A stretch of DNA of 14,374 bases from an uncultured Prevotella sp. Lineage in GTDB: Bacteria; Bacteroidota; Bacteroidia; Bacteroidales; Bacteroidaceae. Positions within the stretch are counted from its first letter, which is position 1. Every line of letters starts with the position of its first letter. Below are positions 7,831 to 14,238 of this stretch, one piece after another. A model generated the notes under the pieces. It had not been told where the DNA came from and made no database searches. It worked only from the letters and a program-made list of their open reading frames with translations. Where the stretch lies: contig CAAGFF010000252.1 in assembly GCA_900769055.1 (NCBI GenBank), forward strand, positions 1-14,374. Reading direction: 5' to 3'. The position numbers were made by a program, and so were the translations under genes.

Positions 7831-8502
7831 TTAAATCCTCTCTGCATGAGGCACATGTATCATACCTCGTGTTAGTAGAATCTTGCCTTCTGCCTTCATG
7901 TTGTTGAGTGCCTTTGACACGTCGAGGCGGCTGTCGTTGAGTTCCTTGGCGAGGGTCTCCATCTTTATCTTGATGTGTTTCTCGCCCGCAGGTCTCTTGC
8001 AATGTGCCAGTATCCATTGGCCTATGCGCTGCTCCATGCTCTCCGGGGCTTTGCGCCATGTGGCATTTTCCTTCTTGTGAATGATGGTAGTGTAGTTGTT
8101 AAGCAGGTTCAGACGGAATATGAGGTGGGTGTCGGCAAGTTTCAGTATTTCCTCCTTGCTCAGTGCCATGATGTTGCAGGTCTCCTGGGCTGTGTACGTG
8201 CTTGCAAACACCTGCGACAGTCCGAACAGATGTTCTGGCTCAATGATGTAGGGAGCTGTGACGTATTCCTCAACCATGTATGAGTTGTCGTAGGCGGTGG
8301 TCACGACTTGTGCCCTGCCGTTGGTCAGGAACACCATGTCGTGACAAGGATCGTCAGCTTTGGCGATGGCCTCGCCGTCCTGATGCTTGCCGAACCTTAT
8401 CTTGGAGTGTCCTGCTATCTGGGCAAGGTCGCTTCTGCTCATGCCCTGAAACAGGGATAGCTCCAGCAGCTTGTCATATATGTGTAAGTCTGCTTCCTTC
8501 AT
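7831..8502 (-). CDS. Crp/Fnr family transcriptional regulator
   Basis: A 223-residue regulator with an N-terminal cyclic-nucleotide-binding-like beta barrel (about 15-130), a dimerisation helix (about 130-155) and a C-terminal winged helix-turn-helix (METLAKELNDSRLDVSKALNNM, about 177-198). The canonical phosphate-binding cassette of cAMP receptors (GE followed by R-S/T-A) is not evident where FGLSQVFASTYTAQ lies. There is also no set of four cysteines for an FNR iron-sulfur cluster. The signal is therefore unknown. It overlaps apbE by 4 nt (ATGA) and is the last gene of the leftward operon beginning with DUF4199. The tight coupling suggests it is made with ApbE and may respond to redox or flavin state, which is inference. 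Confidence 0.9.
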   Translation of the reverse strand: MKEADLHIYDKLLELSLFQGMSRSDLAQIAGHSKIRFGKHQDGEAIAKADDPCHDMVFLTNGRAQVVTTAYDNSYMVEEYVTAPYIIEPEHLFGLSQVFASTYTAQETCNIMALSKEEILKLADTHLIFRLNLLNNYTTIIHKKENATWRKAPESMEQRIGQWILAHCKRPAGEKHIKIKMETLAKELNDSRLDVSKALNNMKAEGKILLTRGMIHVPHAERI

Positions 8503-9515
8503 TTAGCAATTTTGTCTTTTAGGGTGTTCGAGAACCAAACCTGGTTGTTGCCTTTCTCGTCAGAATATATGAAGTATGCCATCAGCTCCGGGTGCTTGTC
8601 GAGTACGGCTGTTGCCTTGTCGAGTCCCAGCACCATGAATGCCGTTGCGTATGCGTCTGCCGTCGCACAGTCGTCGGCCAGTACGGTTGCCGAGAGAATG
8701 TTGTGCTGCACGGGATAGCCAGTCTTCGGGTCTATGGTGTGTGCGTATTTCTTCCCGTTCTTGTAATAGAAATTGCGGTAGTTGCCGCTTGTGGCCATGG
8801 CCTTGTTGGTTACGTTCAGCACCGTCTGGTACTCCCTGCTCACGCCGAGCGAGTCGTCCGTGGGCTTTGTCACTCCTATGCGCCAGGGTAGCCTTTTCTC
8901 GCTGATGCCCTTGGTGACAATCTCTCCGCCAATCTCGACCATGTAGTTCTCTATGCCCTTACGCTCAAGCATCCTTGCCACGACATCGCTGCCATATCCC
9001 TTGGCTATGGAGCTGCAGTCGAGCATCATGCGGCTGTCCTGCTTTTCGATTTTTCCGTCCTTAAGCCTTACCTTCCTGTAGCCGACAATTTCCATGAGGC
9101 TGTCTATAGTGTGTCGGTCGGGCGATATTCCATCGCGGAAGCCGAAGCCCCATGCGTTGACCAGCGGCGCCACGGTTATGTCGAAGGCTCCACCGGTCTC
9201 TTCGGATATACTCATTGCCATGCCGAATACATCGGTGAACATTTGGCCAAGTTCCACAGGCTCGTTGTTGTTGACCTTCGATATGGTTGACTGCCTGTTG
9301 AATGGCGACAGCGACATGTCCACTTTGCGCAGCTCAGCCTCAATCTCTTTGTGCAAGCTGCTGCCGTGCTGGTATGTGACGTGGTATTCTGTTCCGAATA
9401 CCAGTCCTGTGTCGTGTTGATAGGGCGTGTTGCGCTGTTGGCCAACGATGATTACCGTTCCTACAATCAGGAGAATGAGGAAAGGCAACTGCCACACAAG
9501 TTTCTTCCTGTTCAT
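8499..9515 (-). CDS. apbE: FAD:protein FMN transferase (ApbE)
   Basis: A 338-residue exported flavin transferase that attaches FMN from FAD to a Thr or Ser of target proteins, typically NqrB/C or RnfD/G subunits and other periplasmic FMN-bind domains. An N-terminal hydrophobic helix (about 8-25) without a lipobox cysteine suggests a membrane-anchored periplasmic enzyme. Motifs in order: STISKVN (76-82), AFDITVAPLVNAWGFG (110-125), LDCSSIAKGYGSD (165-177), ATSGNYRNFY (241-250), HTIDPKTGYPV (259-269) and DCATADAYATA (282-292), whose Asp287 and Thr291 correspond to the Mg-binding residues. It starts 4 nt after the DUF6048-like gene and ends overlapping the Crp gene by 4 nt. No flavinylation target is encoded in the window. 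Confidence 0.95.
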   Translation of the reverse strand: MNRKKLVWQLPFLILLIVGTVIIVGQQRNTPYQHDTGLVFGTEYHVTYQHGSSLHKEIEAELRKVDMSLSPFNRQSTISKVNNNEPVELGQMFTDVFGMAMSISEETGGAFDITVAPLVNAWGFGFRDGISPDRHTIDSLMEIVGYRKVRLKDGKIEKQDSRMMLDCSSIAKGYGSDVVARMLERKGIENYMVEIGGEIVTKGISEKRLPWRIGVTKPTDDSLGVSREYQTVLNVTNKAMATSGNYRNFYYKNGKKYAHTIDPKTGYPVQHNILSATVLADDCATADAYATAFMVLGLDKATAVLDKHPELMAYFIYSDEKGNNQVWFSNTLKDKIAK

Positions 9516-9519
9516 AGAG

Positions 9520-10215
9520 TCAGAAGTTTAGCATTATGTTGAACGTTCCGCCGAGGCGTGTGCTGCCTGCCTTGCCGTAGCCAGGCACATACCAGCAGTT
9601 GCCCATCTCTGCAATGTCGTACGACAGACGCCTCTTGTATCTGACGCTCCATCCGAGATGCAGCGGTCCGAATATCTTTGCGTCTACACCGAACACGGCT
9701 TCCGCCCAGTGGTATTTGGCCTTCACGTCCTGTCCGCCATAGGGAACAGTGCCTCCCCATACGGGGTCGCTGACATCGGGGTGGGCAATGTCGAACTTGA
9801 AGGAGGTATAGGCGTATCTCACACCGGCGTACACCTTGTAGTCATCGTGCTTGTTCTTCAGTACGTTGAAGTCGATGCCCACCTTTCCGTAGGGAGCCGA
9901 GGTCTGATAGTCGGTTTGCGTGACATCGTTATGATGGTCGGCTTTGCCAAGGCCAAGTTCTATTACGGGGAAATACTTGTCTTTCAGGTTTACCCTGAGT
10001 CCTCCCTCGTATTGACCATAGTCGCTTACGCCCAGCATTACCAGTCCCACGACATCGCCCATTACCTGTATGCCCCTGAATGCAGGCAGCGTGTCCTTGG
10101 GCTCGGGTATTGTCCGCTTCTGGGCCGTGGCTGCAAGCGTCAGCACCATCAGGCATAGCAGGCTAATAAGCCTCCTTGCGGAAGTATATGTACAGATGTG
10201 GTACGCTTGCGTCAT
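9520..10215 (-). CDS. DUF6048-like exported protein, probable outer-membrane beta barrel
   Basis: A 231-residue protein with a cleavable signal peptide: a basic pair at 14-15, a hydrophobic core at 16-30 and likely cleavage after AATA (28-31). The mature part alternates aromatic and polar residues (YKVYAGVRYAYTSFKFDI, LHLGWSVRYKRRLSYDI) and ends in Phe (NIMLNF), both typical of an outer-membrane barrel of about eight strands. I recognise it as resembling the Bacteroidetes family DUF6048, usually next to DUF6452 as here. Function is unknown. The start codon lies 53 nt inside the DUF6452 gene. It is kept because the upstream ATG supplies the basic n-region; the next Met leaves too short a signal. 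It is followed after 4 nt by apbE. Confidence 0.78.
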   Translation of the reverse strand: MTQAYHICTYTSARRLISLLCLMVLTLAATAQKRTIPEPKDTLPAFRGIQVMGDVVGLVMLGVSDYGQYEGGLRVNLKDKYFPVIELGLGKADHHNDVTQTDYQTSAPYGKVGIDFNVLKNKHDDYKVYAGVRYAYTSFKFDIAHPDVSDPVWGGTVPYGGQDVKAKYHWAEAVFGVDAKIFGPLHLGWSVRYKRRLSYDIAEMGNCWYVPGYGKAGSTRLGGTFNIMLNF

Positions 10216-10645
10216 AGTTTACGTTCCTTTTGTTTATCGTAACCGAGTCGATGGTATTTATGGTGTGTCTTACTCCTGTAATGGTGTGGAAATAGTTCAC
10301 TCCACAGTCTACCGACTCGAAGTGCGGCTCATTGGTTTTCTCTATCCAGATGGTGTCGCGCCTCACCTCGCTGCCGTCCTGCCGGTCCAGTGTCAGGCAC
10401 AGCTCGTCAACCGTCTGCCCGAAACTCATTGGCAGTTCGAAGCTGTCGGCGTTTTGCTGCTGGTTTAGCAGTATGGTGTCTGTGCCGTCAGCCCTTGTAG
10501 CTGTAATGGTCAGCACGTCGCTCAACTTTGTGACATTGCCCATGAGCTTGTATTTGGCATAGACAACATTGTTGAGCGGACAGTCTACCGACGAGCAGGC
10601 CGTCAGAGCCAATAGCACACCTATTATATATATAATATGTCTCAC
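10163..10645 (-). CDS. DUF6452-like lipoprotein
   Basis: A 160-residue protein with a lipoprotein signal: a hydrophobic stretch (4-13) followed by the lipobox LTAC with the lipid-acceptor Cys17. The mature protein begins SSVDCPLNN and contains HFESVDCGVNYFHTI near residue 110 and a C-terminal YIYFRK strand. These match my memory of the Bacteroidetes family DUF6452; its function is not known. Two further cysteines (in VDCP and VDCG) could pair. The gene lies 14 nt after the glycosyltransferase stop and overlaps the DUF6048-like gene by 53 nt, so the two products are probably made together and may act together at the outer membrane. Confidence 0.78.
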   Translation of the reverse strand: MRHIIYIIGVLLALTACSSVDCPLNNVVYAKYKLMGNVTKLSDVLTITATRADGTDTILLNQQQNADSFELPMSFGQTVDELCLTLDRQDGSEVRRDTIWIEKTNEPHFESVDCGVNYFHTITGVRHTINTIDSVTINKRNVNYDASVPHLYIYFRKEAY

Positions 10646-10659
10646 CCTCTACGTTCCGG

Positions 10660-11616
10660 TTATTTAATTATTTTCTCAATCTGGTAGTCGTTGCGGTTTT
10701 GTGACGAGCGGCTGATGAGGTCGCCAAGGAAGCCCGCCAGGAACAGTTGTGTACCGATGAGCATCGTTGTCAGGGCTATGTAGAACCAGGGCGTGTCGGT
10801 GATGAGTCTCTGTGGAATGCCGTTGAACAGCGCATACATCTTGTCGGCTCCGATGAAAACTACCGAGACGAAGCCTATGAAGAACATTATCGAGCCAAGG
10901 AAGCCGAACACGTGCATGGGCTTCTTGCCGAATGTGCTCAGGAACCACAGCGTCAGCAGGTCCAGATAGCCGTTGACAAACCGGTTGAGTCCCATGAACT
11001 TCGACTTTCCGTACTTGCGTGCCTGATGCTGCACCACCTTCTCGCCAATCTTGTCGAAACCGGCGTTCTTGGCCAGATAGGGTATGTAGCGGTGCATCTC
11101 ACCATATACCTCGATGTTCTTTATGACATCCCGACGGTAAGCCTTCAGGCCGCAGTTGAAGTCGTGCAGGTTCTTGATGCCGCTAATCTTTCTTGCCGTG
11201 GCGTTGAAGAGCTTTGTGGGGATGGTCTTCGATATCGGGTCGTAGCGTTTCTGCTTATATCCCGATACGAGGTCGTATTTCTCCTCGGTAATCATGCGGT
11301 AAAGCTCCGGTATCTCGTCGGGCGAGTCCTGCAGGTCGGCATCCATGGTTATTACCACGTCGCCCTGCGCCTCCTTGAAGCCGCAGTACAGGGCTGGGCT
11401 CTTGCCGTAGTTGCGGCGGAACTTTATGCCCTTTACATGTTCTGACTTTGTGCTCAGCTGCTCGATGATGTCCCATGACGAGTCGGTAGAGCCGTCGTTG
11501 ACGAATATCACCTCGAAGCTGAAATTGTTGGCCTTCATCACTCTCTCAATCCATGCGTAGAGCTCAGGCAGCGACTCCTCTTCGTTGAAGAGCGGTATAA
11601 TGACCGAAATGTCCAT
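10660..11616 (-). CDS. Family 2 glycosyltransferase, polyprenyl-phosphate sugar transferase type
   Basis: A 318-residue membrane enzyme with a GT-A fold domain at 1-220 and two C-terminal transmembrane helices (about 232-256 and 275-300). Motifs are VIIPLFNEEESLPEL (5-19), FVNDGSTDSSW (38-48) for nucleotide-sugar binding, and MDADLQDSPDEIPEL (91-105), whose Asp-x-Asp at 92-94 coordinates the metal. RRNYGKSPALYCGF (68-81) is also typical of dolichol-phosphate-mannose-synthase-like, GtrB and ArnC enzymes, which move a sugar onto undecaprenyl phosphate for envelope glycans. The exact sugar cannot be read from sequence. It follows the DUF4199 gene by 21 nt and precedes the DUF6452 gene by 14 nt. 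Confidence 0.92.
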   Translation of the reverse strand: MDISVIIPLFNEEESLPELYAWIERVMKANNFSFEVIFVNDGSTDSSWDIIEQLSTKSEHVKGIKFRRNYGKSPALYCGFKEAQGDVVITMDADLQDSPDEIPELYRMITEEKYDLVSGYKQKRYDPISKTIPTKLFNATARKISGIKNLHDFNCGLKAYRRDVIKNIEVYGEMHRYIPYLAKNAGFDKIGEKVVQHQARKYGKSKFMGLNRFVNGYLDLLTLWFLSTFGKKPMHVFGFLGSIMFFIGFVSVVFIGADKMYALFNGIPQRLITDTPWFYIALTTMLIGTQLFLAGFLGDLISRSSQNRNDYQIEKIIK

Positions 11617-11637
11617 TTGCGTAGAATTTTTATTTGT

Positions 11638-12192
11638 TTATGTATTTGTCGGAGGCATTCCCTGTTGTCCGTTTCCAGCCTTGCGGCGTTTCATCATCAT
11701 GGCTATGGGCAAGCTCAGGAACAGTCCTACCGTCAGGTTCTGCATCATGAAAACTATAGCAAGCTCTATTGGCTTCAGAGCTGCTATCTGTGTCATAGTG
11801 AAATCCAGTTCCTTTGCCGGTATTCCCTGCTCGCGGTATATAGGGGCAAGTTCCTTCATTGTGGCAGTCAGGATGTTGCTCATCTGGCCGTTGTCTATGA
11901 AGCGGAAGTAGATGTATTGTCCCATGGCGAATACCAGGGAGGCATAGAAGAATGTGTAACACGAATAGGCAAAGGCACGGCGGAACGACACAACGCCATC
12001 GAGGGCATTGTCACGGAACTTTGTGAGCCGCCATCCTACTATGAATGGTGTAGCGATGGCCAGCAGGTTGCCGTATGGAGTTTGCGGACTGAGCATGATG
12101 AGGACGAAACTCGCCAACCATGCTACGGCCAGTATCAAACCGTCCTGGCGCGCGAAAGCCTTTAATTGTACTAATGCTGAGACTTTTATCAT
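11638..12192 (-). CDS. DUF4199 membrane protein
   Basis: A 184-residue integral membrane protein with about four transmembrane helices (about 16-33, 40-55, 75-95 and 145-165), the YREQGIPAKELD periplasmic or cytoplasmic loop and a basic, proline-rich tail. The pattern fits DUF4199, a Bacteroidetes family of unknown function often found immediately upstream of a family 2 glycosyltransferase, as here. The ATG at 12192 is chosen over an upstream TTG at 12204, because that TTG forms the end of a consensus -7 promoter element and so lies upstream of the mRNA start. It is the first gene of the leftward operon ending with the Crp-type regulator. Confidence 0.85.
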   Translation of the reverse strand: MIKVSALVQLKAFARQDGLILAVAWLASFVLIMLSPQTPYGNLLAIATPFIVGWRLTKFRDNALDGVVSFRRAFAYSCYTFFYASLVFAMGQYIYFRFIDNGQMSNILTATMKELAPIYREQGIPAKELDFTMTQIAALKPIELAIVFMMQNLTVGLFLSLPIAMMMKRRKAGNGQQGMPPTNT

Positions 12193-12201
12193 ATATGGTT
12201 G

Positions 12202-12209
12202 CAAAATTA
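12202..12209 (-). promoter_or_regulatory. Promoter -7 element for the DUF4199-glycosyltransferase operon
   Basis: The minus strand reads TAATTTTG at 12209-12202, an exact TAnnTTTG match 9 nt before the chosen ATG at 12192. Transcription would start within a few bases of that codon, giving a very short or absent leader. A clear -33 element is not seen. Confidence 0.45.
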
Positions 12210-12337
12210 CTCAATTTATCTTTAATAAGCAGTATATGCATTGAAAAATTTGATTTTTTTGATACTTCCATTTGTCAAAAGATGTTAAGCTAAGGAACTT
12301 TTTCATTCTTCTGCTTCCTCTTTCCGACAAAATGCAT

Positions 12338-12345
12338 TACCTTTG
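12338..12345 (+). promoter_or_regulatory. Promoter -7 element for the SRP RNA-tRNA-Thr unit
   Basis: TACCTTTG is an exact TAnnTTTG match, 18 bp before the first base of the SRP RNA closing stem. The expected -33 position holds only TTCC (12315-12318), a poor match. Transcription would start near 12350. Between this element and the divergent DUF4199 promoter the sequence is AT-rich with no other visible feature. Confidence 0.5.
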
Positions 12346-12360
12346 CACCCGCTTAAGAAA

Positions 12361-12461
12361 ACGGGCAAGTCTCATACGGCCAGCTCCCTGAGAATCCCCC
12401 AGGATGGGAACATAGCAAGGGTATTAGGTTGTAGCGGCGCGATATGAACAGCTTGCCCACC
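12361..12461 (+). ncRNA. ffs: Signal recognition particle RNA, small bacterial type
   Basis: This RNA binds Ffh and targets nascent membrane proteins to the translocon. Its domain IV is unmistakable: CCC, AGG (12401-12403), ATG (12404-12406), tetraloop GGAA (12407-12410), CAT (12411-12413), AGCA (12414-12417), AGGG. This is the asymmetric AGG/AGCA loop and GNRA-capped helix recognised by the Ffh M domain. The ends close with GGGCAAG (12363-12369) and CTTGCCC (12452-12458). No Alu domain is present, as in the 4.5S-like form. Ends are approximate to a few bases. The tRNA-Thr begins only about 4 nt after the closing stem, so a shared transcript is likely. Confidence 0.9.
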
Positions 12462-12462
12462 C

Positions 12463-12536
12463 GCCTCTTTAGCTCAGTTGGCCAGAGCACGTGATTTGTA
12501 ATCTCGGGGTCGTTGGTTCGAATCCGACAAGAGGCT
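12463..12536 (+). tRNA. tRNA-Thr(TGT)
   Basis: A 74-nt cloverleaf: perfect 7-bp acceptor stem GCCTCTT/AAGAGGC, D arm GCTC/GAGC, anticodon loop TTTGTAA with anticodon TGT at 12497-12499, and T arm GTTGG/CCGAC around TTCGAAT. The anticodon UGU reads Thr ACA-type codons. The discriminator is T12536 and CCA is not encoded. The anticodon stem has one U-U mismatch (12492 with 12504). It is probably cut from a precursor shared with the SRP RNA. Confidence 0.97.
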
Positions 12537-12539
12537 CAA

Positions 12540-12575
12540 GAAAAAGAGTTCCACACCTTCGTGGAACTCTTTTTC
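12540..12575. terminator. Symmetric intrinsic terminator between tRNA-Thr and the convergent ATPase gene
   Basis: A 15-bp perfect stem (12540-12554 with 12561-12575) encloses a 6-nt loop; the GC-rich top is GTTCCAC/GTGGAAC. Because the stem base is five A facing five T, it gives a T tract on both strands. It can therefore end the SRP-tRNA transcript on the plus strand and leftward transcripts from the ATPase gene on the minus strand. Confidence 0.85.
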
Positions 12576-12607
12576 TATTTGTATGAATTAACCTTATTAC
12601 ACCATAC

Positions 12608-12661
12608 TCAGAAATCGACAACCGTGATTCCGGCACCGCCAAACTGCATGATGTCTGTCCT
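12608..12661 (-). pseudogene. mutS2: Apparent 3' remnant of mutS2 (last codons of the Smr domain)
   Basis: Read leftward from about 12661, the frame ending at the TGA at 12610-12608 gives RTDIMQFGGAGITVVDF followed by stop. The ending GGAGITVV plus two or three residues is what I know as the C-terminus of the MutS2 Smr nuclease domain. Only about 17 codons remain: an in-frame TAA lies at 12667-12665, and the ATPase gene ends at 12660. The rest of mutS2 is not in the window. The reading is that an insertion carrying the ATPase separated or truncated mutS2 here. The match is short and from memory, so a chance resemblance is possible. Confidence 0.5.
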
Positions 12662-13997
12662 AAGTTAATTCAAACTGCTCACCTTTGTCATGGTTGTGCG
12701 TTGAAGCGGCCATCCACCCACTGAGAGCATACAGCGGTACGTTTTCCATCCATTCCTGATCAACGTATTGACATAGAGACAGGCGCAAGCCTTTCAGACC
12801 TTCGTTGTTCTTGATGAATAATCCAAGCGACTTGGAGCGTACATTTGTTGAAGCCTTAACTTCTATTGGCACCACTTTGCCTCCATGCTGAATAACAAAG
12901 TCAATTTCGGCAGGAGTGCGATCGTTGCTCCAATAATAGGGTATGGCTCCCATAGACACTAACTCCTGTGCAACAAATTGTTCGCTGAAGGCCCCCTTGA
13001 ATTCCGTGAATGCCTTGTTGTCCATAAGCATGTCAGAAGCCGATGTGTCAGCCATGCATCCCAATAGACCACAGTCGAGCAGGAACATTTTGAAAGCATC
13101 TGGTGAGGCGTAGAATTTCAGCGGCATACGTGCTTCGCTTACCTTGGGTATTCGGTATATGATACCTGCATCAACAAGCCATTGTATTGCAAGCTCAAAG
13201 TCAGCAGCACGTGCTCCTTTCTTTACTGCGCCATAAATGAATTTCTTGTTTTCTTTGGCAAGTTGTGAGGGAAGCGATGCAAGCACCTGACCAATCCTAA
13301 TAGATTCCCGCTCTGTTGTGTGTTTGGATATGTCACGACGATAAGCTTCCAATATAGCCTTTTGTTCCCTTCTTGTTTCTTGTAAGTCACCGTGTTTTAC
13401 ATACTTTGATAGCACGTTTGGCATTCCTCCAACATAGTAATATTGCCGCAGCAGGTTCTCGAACTTATCTTTCATCAAGTCGATAACATTCCATTCGCGT
13501 GAAGATATTATGCTATTAAGTTCTGGCTTACCCATTGCGTCAAGAAACTCCGAGAAATTCATAGGGTACATATTCAGAATATCTACCTTGCCTACGGGGA
13601 ATGACTCTCCTCGTTTGAGAGTAATGCCAAGAAGCGAACCTGCCACCATCACATGACATTCTGGAAGCTTCTCGTAGAAGTACTTGAGCGAATGAAGTCC
13701 GCGCTCTACTTCTTGTATTTCATCGAGTATGACAAGGGTTTTGCCAGGAATGACTCTTACACCTGTGATAATCTGAATAGACAACAATATGCGGTCCATG
13801 TCGTAATCTGGAACGAACATGTCCTTTGTCCTTGGTTCGTCGTCGCAGTTTATATATGCGACATTCTCGTATTCCTGTTCACCAAAATGGCGCATTATCC
13901 AAGTCTTCCCAACCTGTCGGGCACCTAATATCACGAGAGGTTTTCGGTCTTCTCGGTTCTTCCAGGCTGCTAATTCCTTATAAATCTGTCTCTTCAT
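12660..13997 (-). CDS. ATP-binding protein, AAA (AAA_14-like) with DUF4143 domain
   Basis: A 445-residue protein. The N-terminal P-loop ATPase has Walker A GARQVGKT (25-32), Walker B LVILDE (88-93) and the AGSLLGI segment typical of this family. Next come a helical region (about 170-270) and a C-terminal DUF4143 part with a PD-(D/E)xK-like signature (QELVSMGA, then AEIDFVI and VPIEVKAS). Such proteins are abundant in Bacteroidetes; their biological role is not established. The ATG at 13997 is chosen. Nineteen upstream in-frame codons exist (to 14054), but they run across the consensus -7 element and into the 33-bp array. The gene appears more AT-rich than its neighbours, sits beside a mutS2 remnant and lies next to repeats, suggesting acquisition by transfer. 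Confidence 0.88.
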   Translation of the reverse strand: MKRQIYKELAAWKNREDRKPLVILGARQVGKTWIMRHFGEQEYENVAYINCDDEPRTKDMFVPDYDMDRILLSIQIITGVRVIPGKTLVILDEIQEVERGLHSLKYFYEKLPECHVMVAGSLLGITLKRGESFPVGKVDILNMYPMNFSEFLDAMGKPELNSIISSREWNVIDLMKDKFENLLRQYYYVGGMPNVLSKYVKHGDLQETRREQKAILEAYRRDISKHTTERESIRIGQVLASLPSQLAKENKKFIYGAVKKGARAADFELAIQWLVDAGIIYRIPKVSEARMPLKFYASPDAFKMFLLDCGLLGCMADTSASDMLMDNKAFTEFKGAFSEQFVAQELVSMGAIPYYWSNDRTPAEIDFVIQHGGKVVPIEVKASTNVRSKSLGLFIKNNEGLKGLRLSLCQYVDQEWMENVPLYALSGWMAASTHNHDKGEQFELT

Positions 13998-14023
13998 CGC
14001 ATGTTGTTTCTTGGTTTCAGCTG

Positions 14024-14055
14024 CAAAAATACACTTTTTCGATGATAGAAACAAG
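14024..14055 (-). promoter_or_regulatory. Promoter of the ATPase gene, embedded in the repeat array
   Basis: The minus strand reads TATTTTTG at 14031-14024, an exact -7 match, with CTTG at 14055-14052, one mismatch from TTTG, 20 nt upstream. Transcription would start near 14017-14020, giving a leader of about 20 nt to the ATG at 13997. The first copy of the 33-bp repeat core (CTATCATCGAAAAAGTGT, 14048-14031) fills the spacer between the two elements, so a protein bound there would be placed to block RNA polymerase. Confidence 0.6.
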
Positions 14056-14147
14056 GAAATTCCACATTTTTTCGATGATAGTTTTCACCGAAACCTACAT
14101 TTTTTCGATGATAGTTTATATCAAAACCTACATTTTTTCGATGATAA
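14031..14147. repeat. Four-copy direct repeat with exact 33-bp period upstream of the ATPase gene
   Basis: A core of 18-20 bp, CTACATTTTTTCGATGATAG on the plus strand, occurs four times: 14031-14048 (slightly diverged at its left end), 14063-14081, 14095-14114 and 14128-14147 (last base A). The GATGATA motif starts at 14041, 14074, 14107 and 14140, so the period is exactly 33 bp each time. The 13-14 bp linkers vary, though two share an ending in AAAC. The period is close to three helical turns, so cores lie on nearly the same DNA face. This suggests an iterated binding site rather than a CRISPR array, whose spacers would be longer and unrelated. Confidence 0.9.
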
Positions 14148-14238
14148 TGCCTTTTTGTTGTACCAGTACCATTGAATTAAATTTGATATTATACAATTTT
14201 CGCAAGTTCAAATAAATAGTATACCAGAAGTGGTGGTA
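14148..14238. other. AT-rich gene-free stretch
   Basis: Between the 33-bp array and the right-edge palindromes the sequence is AT-rich and holds no supported gene or clear promoter. A 63-codon open frame on the minus strand (14319 to 14128) crosses this stretch and the palindromic repeats, and is not credible as a gene. Confidence 0.6.

Noticed and set aside
10747..11445. Plus-strand open frame of 232 codons opposite the glycosyltransferase
   Set aside because: It is antisense to a clearly conserved glycosyltransferase and has no recognisable domain, promoter or ribosome binding site.
12193..12204. TTG start codon for the DUF4199 protein at 12204
   Set aside because: The TTG is the last part of the TAATTTTG promoter element, so it would not be in the mRNA. 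ATG at 12192 gives a normal DUF4199 N-terminus.
13998..14054. N-terminal extension of the ATPase from an ATG at 14054
   Set aside because: It would require translating through a consensus -7 promoter element and the predicted transcription start. The added residues look unlike the family, which begins close to MKRQIYKELAAW.
14031..14147. CRISPR array
   Set aside because: The units are 18-20 bp with only 13-14 bp linkers, two of which are partly alike, and no cas genes are nearby. Period and linkers fit tandem binding sites or a simple direct repeat.
13826..14215. Plus-strand open frame with an 11-residue repeat (IFSMI every 11 residues) across the 33-bp array
   Set aside because: The repetition follows simply from a 33-bp DNA period being a multiple of three. 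The frame begins antisense to the ATPase gene, has no promoter and covers that gene's own promoter.
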